Part shown: piece after piece, positions 1-8,896 of the stretch
Layout: each line of letters begins with the position of its first letter
Numbering within the stretch: position 1 is the stretch's first letter
Assembly (NCBI GenBank): GCA_022447545.1
Contig: JAKVBI010000036.1
Location: 1 to 36,557, forward strand
Source of the DNA: Myxococcota bacterium
GTDB taxonomy: Bacteria > Myxococcota_A > UBA9160 > SMWR01
DNA length: 36,557 nt
Reading direction: 5' to 3'
Position numbers and translations under genes: made by a program
The notes under the pieces: model-generated
Seen by the model: the letters and a program-made list of their open reading frames with translations, nothing else
What the model was told of the DNA's origin: nothing
Databases searched by the model: none

Positions 1-120
1 TCGAGCGTACCCGATCCCGCGGCTCCCCGTCCTGCGAGCCGAATCCCGGGGCCCCGGAACGAGTTCGGCACCAAGACCGAGAAGGTCGGGATTACCGGAT
101 TTCAACGGGTCTCCCCAACG

Positions 121-150
121 TTGTCGAGCCCGCTCTCCCTGCCGTAGGAT
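121..150 (+). promoter_or_regulatory. Candidate sigma-70-type promoter for the SDR gene
   Basis: TTGTCG at 121-126 and TAGGAT at 145-150 are separated by 18 bases, about 47 bases before the ATG at 197. This resembles a -35/-10 pair but the match is imperfect and based on sequence alone. I see no gene in the rest of 1-196. The window begins inside an intergenic or unresolved stretch. Confidence 0.3.
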
Positions 151-196
151 CGCGGCAATCAACCCCCAAATCCCCCAATGGCCAGCGAGGACCCCA

Positions 197-1066
197 ATGC
201 CCGAACTCGACGCCCCCAGACTCGATGGGAAGATCGCCCTGGTGACCGGAAGCAGTCGCGGCATCGGCCGAGCGATTTCGCAACGCCTGGCGACGGCGGG
301 TGCCACGGTGGTCATCACGGCCAGAAGCCTGGACAGCGCCCCCAACGAACCCGGGACTCTGCGAGAAACCGCCGCCGCCATTGCAGAACATGGCGGCCAC
401 GCGATTCCTCTGGCCGCGGATCTTGAGGATCCCAAAGACCGCGCGTCCCTGGTCGACCGTGCCGTGGAAGCAGCGGGGGGCCTCGACATCCTGGTCAACA
501 ATGCCGGTTACGCGCGCTATGCCCCCATCGCAGAAATGTCCGACGGTCTCTTCGACCTGACCCTCGACCATTACCTACGAGCCCCCTTCGTACTCTCGCG
601 CCAAGCGATCCCGCACATGGAGGCCCGAGGCGCGGGGTGGATCGTCAATGTCGGGTCAGTCACCGCCCTGCCCCCCCTCGAACCCTACGGCTGGTTCGAC
701 ACCCATGGAGGCTCGACCCTGTACGCGGCAGCGAAGGCCGCTCTCGACCGATTCACTCAGGGGCTGGCTGCAGAAATGCTGAGGCGCAACATCGCCGTCA
801 ACATGATCGGCCCCTCGACGGCGATCATGACCCCCGGATCCGCACGCTACATCCCGGATGGCTACCCCACCGAGGACGTCGCCTACCTGGCCGAGTGCGC
901 GCTCCAACTGTGTCACCTGCCGGCCGAACTCCGAACAGGTCGGCTCACCTACAGCATGCATTTTCCCAGAAGCGAGGGGTTCCGGGTCTACAGTGTGGAC
1001 GGCACACGGGAACTCCCGGCACCGGTGATCCCCGAAACGTCACACCCGGGCCTGAGCGAGAACTGA
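197..1066 (+). CDS. SDR-family NAD(P)-dependent oxidoreductase
   Basis: A 289-residue short-chain dehydrogenase/reductase that should oxidise or reduce an alcohol/ketone with NAD(P)(H) in the cytoplasm. Seen: the cofactor motif TGSSRGIG at residues 17-24, NNAG at 101-104, catalytic Ser154, and YAAAK with Tyr176 and Lys180. The Ser-to-Tyr distance is 22 residues instead of the usual 13 or so, so the active-site loop carries an insertion of about nine residues (LEPYGWFDTHGG region). The tail after about residue 250 is longer than in a minimal SDR. The ATG follows GAGGA at 187-191 with a 5-base spacer. The gene converges on pntB with a 42-base gap, so it is probably transcribed alone. The family is certain; the substrate cannot be read from the sequence. 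Confidence 0.93.
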   Translation: MPELDAPRLDGKIALVTGSSRGIGRAISQRLATAGATVVITARSLDSAPNEPGTLRETAAAIAEHGGHAIPLAADLEDPKDRASLVDRAVEAAGGLDILVNNAGYARYAPIAEMSDGLFDLTLDHYLRAPFVLSRQAIPHMEARGAGWIVNVGSVTALPPLEPYGWFDTHGGSTLYAAAKAALDRFTQGLAAEMLRRNIAVNMIGPSTAIMTPGSARYIPDGYPTEDVAYLAECALQLCHLPAELRTGRLTYSMHFPRSEGFRVYSVDGTRELPAPVIPETSHPGLSEN

Positions 1067-1108
1067 GACAGCGCCACAAATCAAACGCCGAGGCCTCGGA
1101 CCCAGCGA

Positions 1109-2536
1109 TCAGTGCATTCCGCTCTCACCCGAGAGTTCCTTGACCAATTCGCCGATCACGTTCTTGGCATCGCCAAAAAGCATCCAGGTCTGATCGCCGA
1201 AGTAGAGCGCGTTGTCGATTCCGGCAAAACCGGGATTCTTAGAACGTTTGATTGCGAAAACCGTACGTGCTTTGTCGGCGTCGATGATGGGCATGCCGTA
1301 GATCGGGCTCGACTCGTCGCTTCTCGCAGCGGGGTTGACGACGTCGTTGGCGCCCACCACCAGCGCAACGTCGCACTGAGGCATCTCTCCGTTGATGTCG
1401 TCCATTTCGGCCAGGTCCGTGTAGGGGATGTCCGCCTCGGCCAGGAGAACGTTCATGTGCCCGGGCATGCGACCAGCCACGGGATGAATGGCGAATTTCA
1501 CGGTGATCCCGCGCTTGATGAGTTGGTCGTAGAGTTCACGCACCTTGTGCTGCGCCTGAGCCACAGCCAGCCCGTAGCCGGGAACAATCACCACCAGGTC
1601 TGCCTGCTCCATGATCTGGGCTGCACTCTCCACCGTATCCGGCTTGTACTCGCCCTGTTCCCCTTCGGCCTTCGGCGGCGCCACGGACCCGAAGGCGCCA
1701 AACAGAACGTTCATGAACGACCGGTTCATGGCCCGGCACATGATGATCGAGAGGATGAGGCCGCTCGAACCGTCCAGAGCTCCGGCAGTAATCAGCAGCT
1801 TGTTGTCGAGCACAAATCCCATGGCCACGGCGGCAAGCCCCGCGTACGCGTTGAGAATCGCGATCACCGTGGGCATGTCGGCCCCCCCAATGGGGATGAT
1901 CAACAACACGCCGAACAACAGGGCGAGAACGATGACCACGGGGAAGATCATGGGCGCGATGGCCGAGGACGGTTCAAACACGAGCCACACACCGATTCCC
2001 ACGGCGACCACGAGCAGACCGATGTTGATCACGTTCTGGAGCGGATACGTGACCGGTCGCTGGGGGATCCACTTGACCTCCTGGAGCTTGCCCGCGGCCA
2101 GCAGGCTTCCGGTAAAGGTGAGGAAACCGAGAATCACCTCGGCAATGATCGCCACCATTCGGAAGGGAACGAGTTCCGCGGGTTCGTCGGGAAAAGCGAG
2201 ATCATGCTGCAGCCACGAATAGTACTTGGCGGTGCCCACCAGGCCGGCTGCCAGGCCTCCGAAGGCATGGGACAACGCCGTTCGCTGAGGTACGGCCGTG
2301 AGAGGAACCCGCGATAGCGGCCAGCCCACTCCCACACCGGCGAGTACGGCCAGGATCATCCAACCGTGATTGTTCACGAATGGCTGGGCCCAGGTAGCCG
2401 CCATACCGAGGCCCATGGCGGTCGCCCCGGCGATCACGCCACGCCGCGCCGTCTTGGGATCGTTCATCCAATGCAACGAGAAGACGAACAGGGCCGTCGC
2501 CACCAGATAGAAAAGCTGGACGAAAGATGCACTCAC
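1109..2536 (-). CDS. pntB: Proton-translocating NAD(P) transhydrogenase, beta subunit
   Basis: The beta subunit of the membrane transhydrogenase. With the alpha parts it moves hydride from NADH to NADP+ using the proton gradient. The 475 residues (E. coli PntB is about 462) show an N-terminal half of hydrophobic helices, with the LSHAFGGLA segment whose His90 matches the family's proton-channel histidine. The C-terminal NADP(H)-binding domain has VPGYGLAV around 318-325 and a WMLFGDAK ending. I chose the GTG at 2536-2534, which overlaps the pntAB stop as GTGA, because homology begins right there (SASFVQLFYLVA). The longer open frame to 2935 only reads pntAB out of frame. It is the last gene of a three-gene operon and a likely source of NADPH for the nearby oxygenases (inference). 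Confidence 0.96.
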   Translation of the reverse strand: MSASFVQLFYLVATALFVFSLHWMNDPKTARRGVIAGATAMGLGMAATWAQPFVNNHGWMILAVLAGVGVGWPLSRVPLTAVPQRTALSHAFGGLAAGLVGTAKYYSWLQHDLAFPDEPAELVPFRMVAIIAEVILGFLTFTGSLLAAGKLQEVKWIPQRPVTYPLQNVINIGLLVVAVGIGVWLVFEPSSAIAPMIFPVVIVLALLFGVLLIIPIGGADMPTVIAILNAYAGLAAVAMGFVLDNKLLITAGALDGSSGLILSIIMCRAMNRSFMNVLFGAFGSVAPPKAEGEQGEYKPDTVESAAQIMEQADLVVIVPGYGLAVAQAQHKVRELYDQLIKRGITVKFAIHPVAGRMPGHMNVLLAEADIPYTDLAEMDDINGEMPQCDVALVVGANDVVNPAARSDESSPIYGMPIIDADKARTVFAIKRSKNPGFAGIDNALYFGDQTWMLFGDAKNVIGELVKELSGESGMH

Positions 2537-2964
2537 TTGGAATCGCCCTGTTTGAACATCTTGAGCATGCGATCGGTGATGAGAAAGCCACTGACGATGT
2601 TCGTCACGGATGCGAAGAGTGCGATGCCGCCCAGGACCTGGATCTCGATGGAGCTGTCCTTGTCTCCCATCACGATGATGGCTCCCACCACGGCGATCGC
2701 TGAAATCGCATTCGTGAGAGACATGAGCGGTGTGTGCAACAACCGCGAAACCCGCCGGATCACTCCCAGCCCGATGAAGGAAGCCAATAGAAACACGAAG
2801 ATGTTCGGCCAGTGGTCCACGTCCGCAGGCGAGGACGAAGCAGCGCCGGCCTGAGCCCCGCCGGCCGAGGCGGCACTGTGTGCCACCAGGACGGCGCCTG
2901 CAGTCGCGATCGCCAACGAGAACAGCCAGACCCATCCGCTGGCAAAGCGCCGATTACGGCTCAT
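2533..2964 (-). CDS. pntAB: NAD(P) transhydrogenase alpha subunit, transmembrane part (alpha-2)
   Basis: A 143-residue membrane protein corresponding to the C-terminal transmembrane portion of a single-chain PntA, here a separate polypeptide as in many alphaproteobacteria and other lineages. There is a hydrophobic segment at residues 10-33, an Ala/Gly/Ser-rich linker, then three further helices (IFVFLLASFIGLGVI, AISAIAVVGAIIVMG and VLGGIALFASVTNIVSGFLI). The segment LLHTPLMSLTNAISAI is typical of the family. The ATG at 2964 overlaps the pntAA stop as ATGA, and its own stop overlaps the pntB GTG, so all three subunits look translationally coupled. Its first helix may be read as a signal anchor. 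Confidence 0.93.
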   Translation of the reverse strand: MSRNRRFASGWVWLFSLAIATAGAVLVAHSAASAGGAQAGAASSSPADVDHWPNIFVFLLASFIGLGVIRRVSRLLHTPLMSLTNAISAIAVVGAIIVMGDKDSSIEIQVLGGIALFASVTNIVSGFLITDRMLKMFKQGDSK

Positions 2965-4127
2965 GAAGGAGCCCCTCCCCCTTTTGACAGAGCGTCACGT
3001 GTGCGTTCGTGCACGACAGCCCCCTCACGCACAATCAGACACCCGGCCTGGATGTCATCCTCCAGGTCCAACCGAAAACTCCCCTCGTCCGAAAAGGCCT
3101 GCAGGAAGTTCGTGAGATTGCGGGAAAACAACAAACTGGAGTGCTCGGGCATGCTCGCCGCCAGGTTGAGCGGTGCAAGAATGCGCACGCCCGCTTCCTC
3201 GACTGTTTCACCCGGCTGAGACAATTCGCAATTGCCGCCGCCGTCGGCCGCCAGATCCATCAGCACCGAGCCCGGTCTCATGGATCGAACCATTTCGGGT
3301 GTGATGAGCTTGGGAGCAAATATGCCACCAATCAGCGCCGTAGTGATGACCACATCAGATTCCGCGACCTGCGCCACGAGCATCTCTCGCTGACGCGCCT
3401 GATCCTCGGCCGAAAGCTCCTTGGCGTAGCCACCTCCCGCCGATGCGTCTTCGGACAATTCAATTCCGACATACTTTCCACCCACGCTCTCGATCTGTTC
3501 CTTGACCTCGGGGCGCACGTCGGTAGCCGTGACGGACGCCCCCAGGCGCTTAGCGGTCGCCACCGCCTGCAGGCCTGCCACAGCGGCTCCAATGACGAAG
3601 ACTTTGGCGGGAAACACGGTACCGGCCGCCGTGGTGAGCATCGGGAAGTACTTGCCCAACTCCGCCGCGGCCAGCAACACACCCTTGTAGCCCGCTACGC
3701 TGTTCATGGACGACAACGTATCCATGGATTGCGCACGCGTAGTCCGGGGAATCGCGTCGGTGGAAAAGGCGAGCGCTCCCCTCTCTGCCAAGGCCGCCAC
3801 CTCTGCGAGATTCCGCAGGGGCATCAGGGACGCCACGACGATGCAGCCCGGTTGAAGCCAACCGATCTCATTGCGAGTGCCATCTGCACCCGACATCGGC
3901 GGATTCACTTTCAAGACGATGTCAGCCGACTGCACAAGGGAAGCGGCATCTCCTTCGACGCTGGCTCCAGCCTCGCGATAGGCCTCGTCGACAAAGCCCG
4001 CCGATTCGCCAGCGCCCGCTTCGATCCCGATGGAGAAGCCGTCCTTGAGCAACTTGACGCACGATTCGGGCACCAATGCGACCCGACGCTCACCCGGGCG
4101 GCTTTCCCGCAGTACGGCAATTTTCAC
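2961..4127 (-). CDS. pntAA: NAD(P) transhydrogenase alpha subunit, NAD-binding part (alpha-1)
   Basis: The soluble NAD(H)-binding domain I of transhydrogenase, 388 residues, related to alanine dehydrogenase. Seen: the N-terminal KIAVLRESRPGERRVALVP signature, the conserved RTTRAQSMDTLSS segment near 128-140 followed by AGYKGV, and the Rossmann glycine motif GAAVAG at 180-185. It ends without the hydrophobic extension of full-length PntA, because that part is encoded by the next gene. The start is GTG at 4127-4125, preceded by GGGAG with an 8-base spacer. Alanine dehydrogenase was considered, but the downstream pntAB and pntB make transhydrogenase clear. The operon promoter must lie in 4128-4339, shared divergently with the monooxygenase gene. 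Confidence 0.96.
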   Translation of the reverse strand: MKIAVLRESRPGERRVALVPESCVKLLKDGFSIGIEAGAGESAGFVDEAYREAGASVEGDAASLVQSADIVLKVNPPMSGADGTRNEIGWLQPGCIVVASLMPLRNLAEVAALAERGALAFSTDAIPRTTRAQSMDTLSSMNSVAGYKGVLLAAAELGKYFPMLTTAAGTVFPAKVFVIGAAVAGLQAVATAKRLGASVTATDVRPEVKEQIESVGGKYVGIELSEDASAGGGYAKELSAEDQARQREMLVAQVAESDVVITTALIGGIFAPKLITPEMVRSMRPGSVLMDLAADGGGNCELSQPGETVEEAGVRILAPLNLAASMPEHSSLLFSRNLTNFLQAFSDEGSFRLDLEDDIQAGCLIVREGAVVHERTRDALSKGGGAPS

Positions 4128-4339
4128 GCTTCAAACTCCCGAAATCGGCCCGGCCCTGCTTGAACGAGCGGCGCAATGTGACGCCAAACCGGTCGTTCTG
4201 TCAACATGACGGAACCCAACGTACCGTCAGAGCCGCTGCGAGGGACGTGAATGCACCCGATTGGCCCAGAGAGTCGCCAGAATGGTGTCCGCAAGAGATC
4301 CAACGACCCAAACACGAAACAAAATACGAGGACGAGTCC

Positions 4340-5815
4340 GTGACAAGAATAGACGCTGAGAAACAGAGATCCCAGCCCTCATTCGCCATCATCGGTGCAG
4401 GCATGTCGGGGCTCCTAGCGGCCATCAAGCTCCGCGAGGCGGGGTTCGATTACACGGTCTTCGAAAAGGCGGACCGTGTAGGAGGAACCTGGCGAGACAA
4501 CACCTATCCGGGCATCGCATGTGACGTGCCGTCACATCTCTACAGTTACTCCTTTGATTTAAATCCAGACTGGAGCTTCTATTGCTCACCGGGAGTCGAG
4601 ATCCAGCGTTATTTCGAGGACGTCACACGACGACACGCGCTCGAATCGCACATTCGATTCAACGACGCCGTGACCCGTTGCGAATGGTTGGATGGAGAAT
4701 GGGAGGTGGAAACTGCCAGCGGTTTCTCCAAACGCTTTCAATGGGTGATCGCCGCCACGGGCATTCTCCACCACCCCAAGTTCCCCGACATCGACGGCCT
4801 CGATAGCTTTTCGGGCAGCCGTTTCCACAGCGCCCGCTGGGACCACGACGTCGTACTGGATGACCGGAGAGTGGGATTGATTGGTACCGGTTCCAGTGGA
4901 GTTCAGATCACCGGGGCCCTGGCGCCTCGCGTCGCCCGCTTGAGCGTGTTCCAACGTACGGCCCAATGGGTCGTCCCCGTCGAGCAGGTCGCCTACACCG
5001 ATGAGCAACGCGAGACTTTCCGCACCGACATCGACCAGCTGCAGAAGCTCCACGACGATCTTTCCGTGAGTTTCAACGACGGCTTTGCAACCGCGGTGCT
5101 CGACGCCAACACCACCATGGTCGACGAGATCGAAAAGACGTGCACCCAACACCTGGAACAAGCGATCGAGGACGCTGAACTACGCGAGAAGCTCCGGCCC
5201 GACTACCGAGCCGCCTGCAAACGGCTGGTGGTCTCACACGACTTCTACGATGGCATTCAGCACCCCAACACCGAACTCGTGACGACGCCCATCGAACGCA
5301 TCGAGCCGATGGGCGTCCGTACCCGGGACGGCCACCTGCACGAACTCGACGTGCTGGTCCTCGCCACTGGCTTCCAGGTCGACCGTTTCATGCGACCCAT
5401 GAAGATCCAGGGAGTCGAGGGGCTCCTTCTCGACGATGTCTGGTCGGAACGCCCGTCCGCCTACCTCGCAGTCGGAGTCCCCGGCTTTCCCAACTTCTTC
5501 ATGCTCAATGGGCCCAACAGCCCGGTGGGGAACTTTTCACTGATCCAAACAGCGGAAATGCAGTTCTCCTACGTGTTGCAGCTGGTGGAATGGGCCCGTA
5601 CCAACGAGTGGAAGGCCACCATGCCCCATCAAGAGGCCGCGCTTCGCTTCGAGAAAGAGCGCACAGAGGCCGCCAAGGGAACGGTCTGGGCCACGGGATG
5701 TCGGAGTTGGTACCTCGACGACCGGGGCATCCCCTTTGCTTGGCCTTTCCCATTCTCGCGATTTCGCAGCGAGATGTCGGCCCCGAGACTCGAAGACTAC
5801 GAATGGGTGACTTGA
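4340..5815 (+). CDS. Type I Baeyer-Villiger / flavin-containing monooxygenase
   Basis: An FAD- and NADPH-dependent monooxygenase that would insert oxygen next to a ketone or oxygenate a heteroatom. Seen: the FAD Rossmann motif GAGMSG at residues 19-24, GGTW at 48-51, the exact BVMO fingerprint FxGxxxHxxxWD (Phe157, Gly159, His163, Trp167, Asp168), and a second Rossmann motif GTGSSG at 182-187. The 491-residue length is normal. I chose GTG at 4340 because homology starts about 15 residues in and AGGA lies just upstream. The open frame extends back to 4076, but that would overlap the divergent pntAA start and shows no family similarity. A BVMO beside a transhydrogenase operon makes NADPH supply plausible. 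The substrate is unknown; steroid or alicyclic ketones are possible. Confidence 0.9.
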   Translation: MTRIDAEKQRSQPSFAIIGAGMSGLLAAIKLREAGFDYTVFEKADRVGGTWRDNTYPGIACDVPSHLYSYSFDLNPDWSFYCSPGVEIQRYFEDVTRRHALESHIRFNDAVTRCEWLDGEWEVETASGFSKRFQWVIAATGILHHPKFPDIDGLDSFSGSRFHSARWDHDVVLDDRRVGLIGTGSSGVQITGALAPRVARLSVFQRTAQWVVPVEQVAYTDEQRETFRTDIDQLQKLHDDLSVSFNDGFATAVLDANTTMVDEIEKTCTQHLEQAIEDAELREKLRPDYRAACKRLVVSHDFYDGIQHPNTELVTTPIERIEPMGVRTRDGHLHELDVLVLATGFQVDRFMRPMKIQGVEGLLLDDVWSERPSAYLAVGVPGFPNFFMLNGPNSPVGNFSLIQTAEMQFSYVLQLVEWARTNEWKATMPHQEAALRFEKERTEAAKGTVWATGCRSWYLDDRGIPFAWPFPFSRFRSEMSAPRLEDYEWVT

Positions 5816-6168
5816 AGCGACCGGTGAGGAGACTGGGGCCCACCGAACCGGCGCATGAGAGCCCCCCGCCTCCTCCTCGCCCCCCGAATGGATGAAACGC
5901 GCCGCTTCGCGAGTATGTGGGCCCTACTAAATGGGGCGCCTGGGCCCCGTGAACCCGGTGCCTGGGGGGCGAGTCGACGACAAACTAGAGGTTTCCTCCC
6001 CAACTCTACTCCGATAGCGTTTATTGTTCGTCAAGACCGAACCCGAGTCGCTATCACGTCTGCCGGTGACATCTGCGATGATCCAGGTGGACCCCCAGGG
6101 TTGACCCCGAGGTTCGAGCGCACGATCGCGAGCACTCGCGTTGGTGGAGAGAGAGGCAAGGAGGACAC
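5816..6168 (+). other. Intergenic region upstream of the lipoprotein gene
   Basis: No convincing gene is seen in these 353 bases. A GGGGC-GCCTGG-GCCCC hairpin lies near 5930-5950 and could help end the monooxygenase transcript, but it has no U-run. The second half holds a nested inverted repeat at 6013-6055, listed separately. AAGGAGG at 6158-6164 is the ribosome binding site of the next gene. Confidence 0.5.
6013..6055 (+). repeat. Nested inverted repeat (possible operator or leader hairpin)
   Basis: Outer arms GATAGCG (6013-6019) and CGCTATC (6049-6055) enclose inner arms GTTCG (6026-6030) and CGAAC (6038-6042). Six unpaired bases separate the two stems on each side. The nested, symmetric layout could be a two-site operator or an RNA stem with an internal loop. 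It lies about 110 bases before the next start codon. Seen in sequence only; function unknown. Confidence 0.45.
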
Positions 6169-7131
6169 GTGGAACCGATGCCGGTTCGAAACGGTTGGTT
6201 GGTCAGTGCAATGGGCGCTCTGCTGCTCCTCGGGCTGGCGTGCGATGACGGTTATGCCGGCTCATCGGTGGGTGGCACCTGTGGCGGCACCCTCGATTTG
6301 TCGGGGAGCTTCACGTGCCAGGTCACGGGTGAGAACCCTGCCGGCGCCTCGTGCCCAGCACAAAGCGCCACCATGCGTCTCCAGCAGGTCGCGCCCGAAT
6401 GTCCGGGGCTCGTCAGCAGCCACGAAATCACTTGCGCCCCGGGAACCGTGACGGAATTGACGCCTCCTGGGGGAGGACAACCCGGCCTCTACGTCACGGA
6501 CCTCGTCTATACCGGAAGTGGGGTATTTGGCCCGGTCAACAGCGATGCCGCCTACAACTACGCTCTGACCACCTGGCTCGCCGATTGCACCGATCCCGTG
6601 ATCTGTAACTCCCTCGACTGCTCTCAAGAGATCCGGGTTGCGGGGCGCGCCTTTTCTGAAGGCCGTGGAATGTTCAGTCAGCCCTCGCAGCCCAGTTACC
6701 TACCGGACATCTCCAATTTCGGGGGCACCGTCAAGGCAATCCCCGTCACCCTGCTCTCCTCCTCCACCCTCAGGATCAATGGCTCCTGTGCGGCCGCGCC
6801 CCCCGCCGACCCCGACGGAGAACTCTGTGCCCAGGGCGGCGCGGAAGTCATGTTCGAGGTCCAGGGAATCGAGATCTCAATCACGACCGAGCCACAATGG
6901 ACCGCCAGACAAGTCGCCGATGCCCTGGAAGCGGCGTTGCGCGATGTCGAAAGCCTGGGAGGCATCTACGCTGATGTCCCCACCAACCTTAATATTTCAG
7001 CGAACACCCTGAACCCGACCTCACTGTTGTACGTGGAGGCTCCCATCACGAGCGCCAGCTCGAACGATACGGGGATCCTGATCTGCATCGAGAACGACGA
7101 CTGCCCCGTGGTGCCGCCTCCGACCCCCTGA
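6169..7131 (+). CDS. Probable secreted lipoprotein, function unknown
   Basis: A 320-residue protein with a short basic N-terminus, a hydrophobic stretch (residues 11-22) and a lipobox-like LGLAC ending at Cys25. The signal matches a lipoprotein signal peptide, although -3 is Gly rather than Leu. Residues +2 and +3 are both Asp, which in enterobacteria favours inner-membrane retention; whether that rule holds here is unknown. The mature part is rich in Gly, Ser and Thr and has many Cys (for example GGTCGGT, CPAQS, CNSLDCSQE, CIENDDCP), suggesting disulfides outside the cytoplasm. It ends in a Pro-rich VVPPPTP tail. I do not recognise a domain. The start is GTG, 4 bases after a perfect AAGGAGG. 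A later ATG at 6178 has a worse spacer. It converges on the following membrane-protein gene. Confidence 0.75.
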   Translation: MEPMPVRNGWLVSAMGALLLLGLACDDGYAGSSVGGTCGGTLDLSGSFTCQVTGENPAGASCPAQSATMRLQQVAPECPGLVSSHEITCAPGTVTELTPPGGGQPGLYVTDLVYTGSGVFGPVNSDAAYNYALTTWLADCTDPVICNSLDCSQEIRVAGRAFSEGRGMFSQPSQPSYLPDISNFGGTVKAIPVTLLSSSTLRINGSCAAAPPADPDGELCAQGGAEVMFEVQGIEISITTEPQWTARQVADALEAALRDVESLGGIYADVPTNLNISANTLNPTSLLYVEAPITSASSNDTGILICIENDDCPVVPPPTP

Positions 7132-7150
7132 GCGCGAGATTCGAAACAGG

Positions 7151-8734
7151 TCAAAAACCCGACAGCAGGTCCCGGGCATGAACATGGGACTCGGGCCGGT
7201 CGATGGACTTTCCGCCAGCATCGTCGCCCCGGAAACGATAGAAACGCGTGCCACGCGGTAGGTCCGTTCTCAAGAGCGAGTCCCCACGGGCCTGTAGAAC
7301 GCTCTCGAGCAATGACTGGGCGAGCTCAGGTGTCAAACGCCTGTCGACCAACAGGCCACCGGCCCGACCACGGAGCCACTCGATCCTCTCGGATTCCGTG
7401 AGCCCTTCGAAATCCTCAACGAAGCGAATGCGTGAGGTACTCCCCCTGAGATAGGCACCGATCTGCATGTTCTGGTGATCGGGGAAGCCGTGGTGATCGC
7501 CACGGGGCCACGCGAAAAGAATCTCCTCCGGGGGTGCGACCCGCGCATCGAGAACCTGGCCGATCGTGGCCTTGCTCTTCTTGTTCGCGTACCGCTTTTC
7601 CATGGACGCCTGGGTACGCTCCCACGAATCCATCACGCTCAACAGGAATACCACGCAGAGTGCGACCAAAATCACGCGCCCTCGCTGCATCTGTGAGGCG
7701 AGTGTGCGAAAGACGAAGGCGGCCCCCACCGCTCCGCCTCCCAGAATGGCGAGCACAAAAGGCACGTGAAAACGCGAGTTGGTCACCGGGTAGAAGGGGT
7801 GAACAAACAAGAACACCACAGTGAAGCCCACGAGATAGATCAATGCCGCAATTCGGTCCACCGGGCCCTGAAGCAGCGTCTGCCGTCTCGTAAACAAGGC
7901 CACCACCGCGAATGCGAGCCACGTCGAAATCGGCGACTGGCCCAGATAACGCACCAGGGACAGGCAGGCTCGACCGAGCAGGCCCAGGTCGAGCCCCGAT
8001 GAAAGCGACGAGTGGTAGTCATCCTGCATTCCCGAGTACATCAGCAGGCCAGCGCCCGGAAGGAGAACTAGAAGCAAAGCAAGAGCCGCGTAGGTCCGTA
8101 AACTGCGAATCTGGCGGTCACGCCACCAGGTCCAGGCGATCGCTACGCAGGCTGCACCCGCCAAGACAATGCCCTCGTAGCGACAGGTCATGGCGAGGAC
8201 GACCCAGGGCAGCGTTGCCAGCACCGGAGGCCATGGAGACCCCTCGGTTCGACCACTCAGGGCGTGCAGACGAATCAGCGTCAGAAACACGAACAGATAG
8301 AAGGGAGCCTCCTGGTACGGGGATGCGCTGACCCACATCACGTTGAAGTTGACCGAAAGCAACAGAGCAAACATCAGGGCCGGAACCGCACCTGCGGTCC
8401 TCCACAGGTACCATCCCGCCGCAGCGATCAGGAGGGTGCTGCAAACGGCCATGAACGCCTGCACCTCGTCGGCCATGCCACCCGCGTCGTAGATCGCCTT
8501 GATGAAGGCCTGCACGAAGGGCAGCCACCTTCGACCGAAGATGCTCACGACCCAATCGTCGCGATTCCACATTCGTGTATAGGGATCGGTCCCGAGGATC
8601 CCCGGGCGACTGATGATCCAGATGGCTCTCCAGACCACCCAGGCCGCTACACCCGCCAAGGCGGCCCACTGCCAGCGAGGCACCTCCGGGTCGCTCGTGG
8701 CCGCCACTTCCGGCATGCCGGGCGAACTCGTCAT
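7151..8734 (-). CDS. Polytopic membrane protein, GT-C glycosyltransferase-like
   Basis: 527 residues with about ten hydrophobic segments and a soluble C-terminal part (from about residue 395). The N-terminal region has a first helix followed by a periplasmic-type loop with GTDPYTRMWN and the acidic DDW. That is the layout of GT-C/PMT-like enzymes, which transfer sugars from lipid carriers, with acidic residues in the first loop. This assignment rests on topology and general style, not on a family signature I can name. The ATG at 8734-8732 has no strong Shine-Dalgarno. It is divergent from the PEP-CTERM-like gene across a 424-base region. Two further proteins of this type occur at 15188-16447 and 35292-36557. 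Confidence 0.65.
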   Translation of the reverse strand: MTSSPGMPEVAATSDPEVPRWQWAALAGVAAWVVWRAIWIISRPGILGTDPYTRMWNRDDWVVSIFGRRWLPFVQAFIKAIYDAGGMADEVQAFMAVCSTLLIAAAGWYLWRTAGAVPALMFALLLSVNFNVMWVSASPYQEAPFYLFVFLTLIRLHALSGRTEGSPWPPVLATLPWVVLAMTCRYEGIVLAGAACVAIAWTWWRDRQIRSLRTYAALALLLVLLPGAGLLMYSGMQDDYHSSLSSGLDLGLLGRACLSLVRYLGQSPISTWLAFAVVALFTRRQTLLQGPVDRIAALIYLVGFTVVFLFVHPFYPVTNSRFHVPFVLAILGGGAVGAAFVFRTLASQMQRGRVILVALCVVFLLSVMDSWERTQASMEKRYANKKSKATIGQVLDARVAPPEEILFAWPRGDHHGFPDHQNMQIGAYLRGSTSRIRFVEDFEGLTESERIEWLRGRAGGLLVDRRLTPELAQSLLESVLQARGDSLLRTDLPRGTRFYRFRGDDAGGKSIDRPESHVHARDLLSGF

Positions 8735-8896
8735 GGGAGTTCGACCGTAGCGGAAAATCCATGTGCCGGCGTGCCCGAAGGCCTGGGTTGTTTCCAGCAG
8801 GGGTCAGGAAACCAGAACTCAACGCCAATGCATCCATTTGGGTGAGACGGTTCACCCCAGAATGCAGCCCCCTGCTCCATCCGGTGTGAGCCCAAT

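Noticed and set aside
1112-2317. Long open frame on the plus strand opposite pntB (about 400 codons)
   Set aside because: It is the antisense of a certain gene, rich in His, Arg and Gly with no recognisable domain. This is a common artefact of GC-rich codon use.
2537-2935. A 133-residue N-terminal extension of PntB
   Set aside because: It is pntAB read in the wrong frame. The GTGA overlap at 2533-2536 gives the normal PntB start.
3009-4163. Long open frame on the plus strand opposite pntAA
   Set aside because: Low-complexity, basic composition with no family match; antisense to pntAA.
4076-4339. Upstream extension of the monooxygenase frame
   Set aside because: It overlaps the divergent pntAA start and has no similarity to flavin monooxygenases. 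GTG at 4340 with AGGA is better.
5855-6451. Possible gene in the region before the lipoprotein
   Set aside because: No ribosome binding site, Pro/Arg-rich composition, and overlap with the well-supported lipoprotein gene in another frame.
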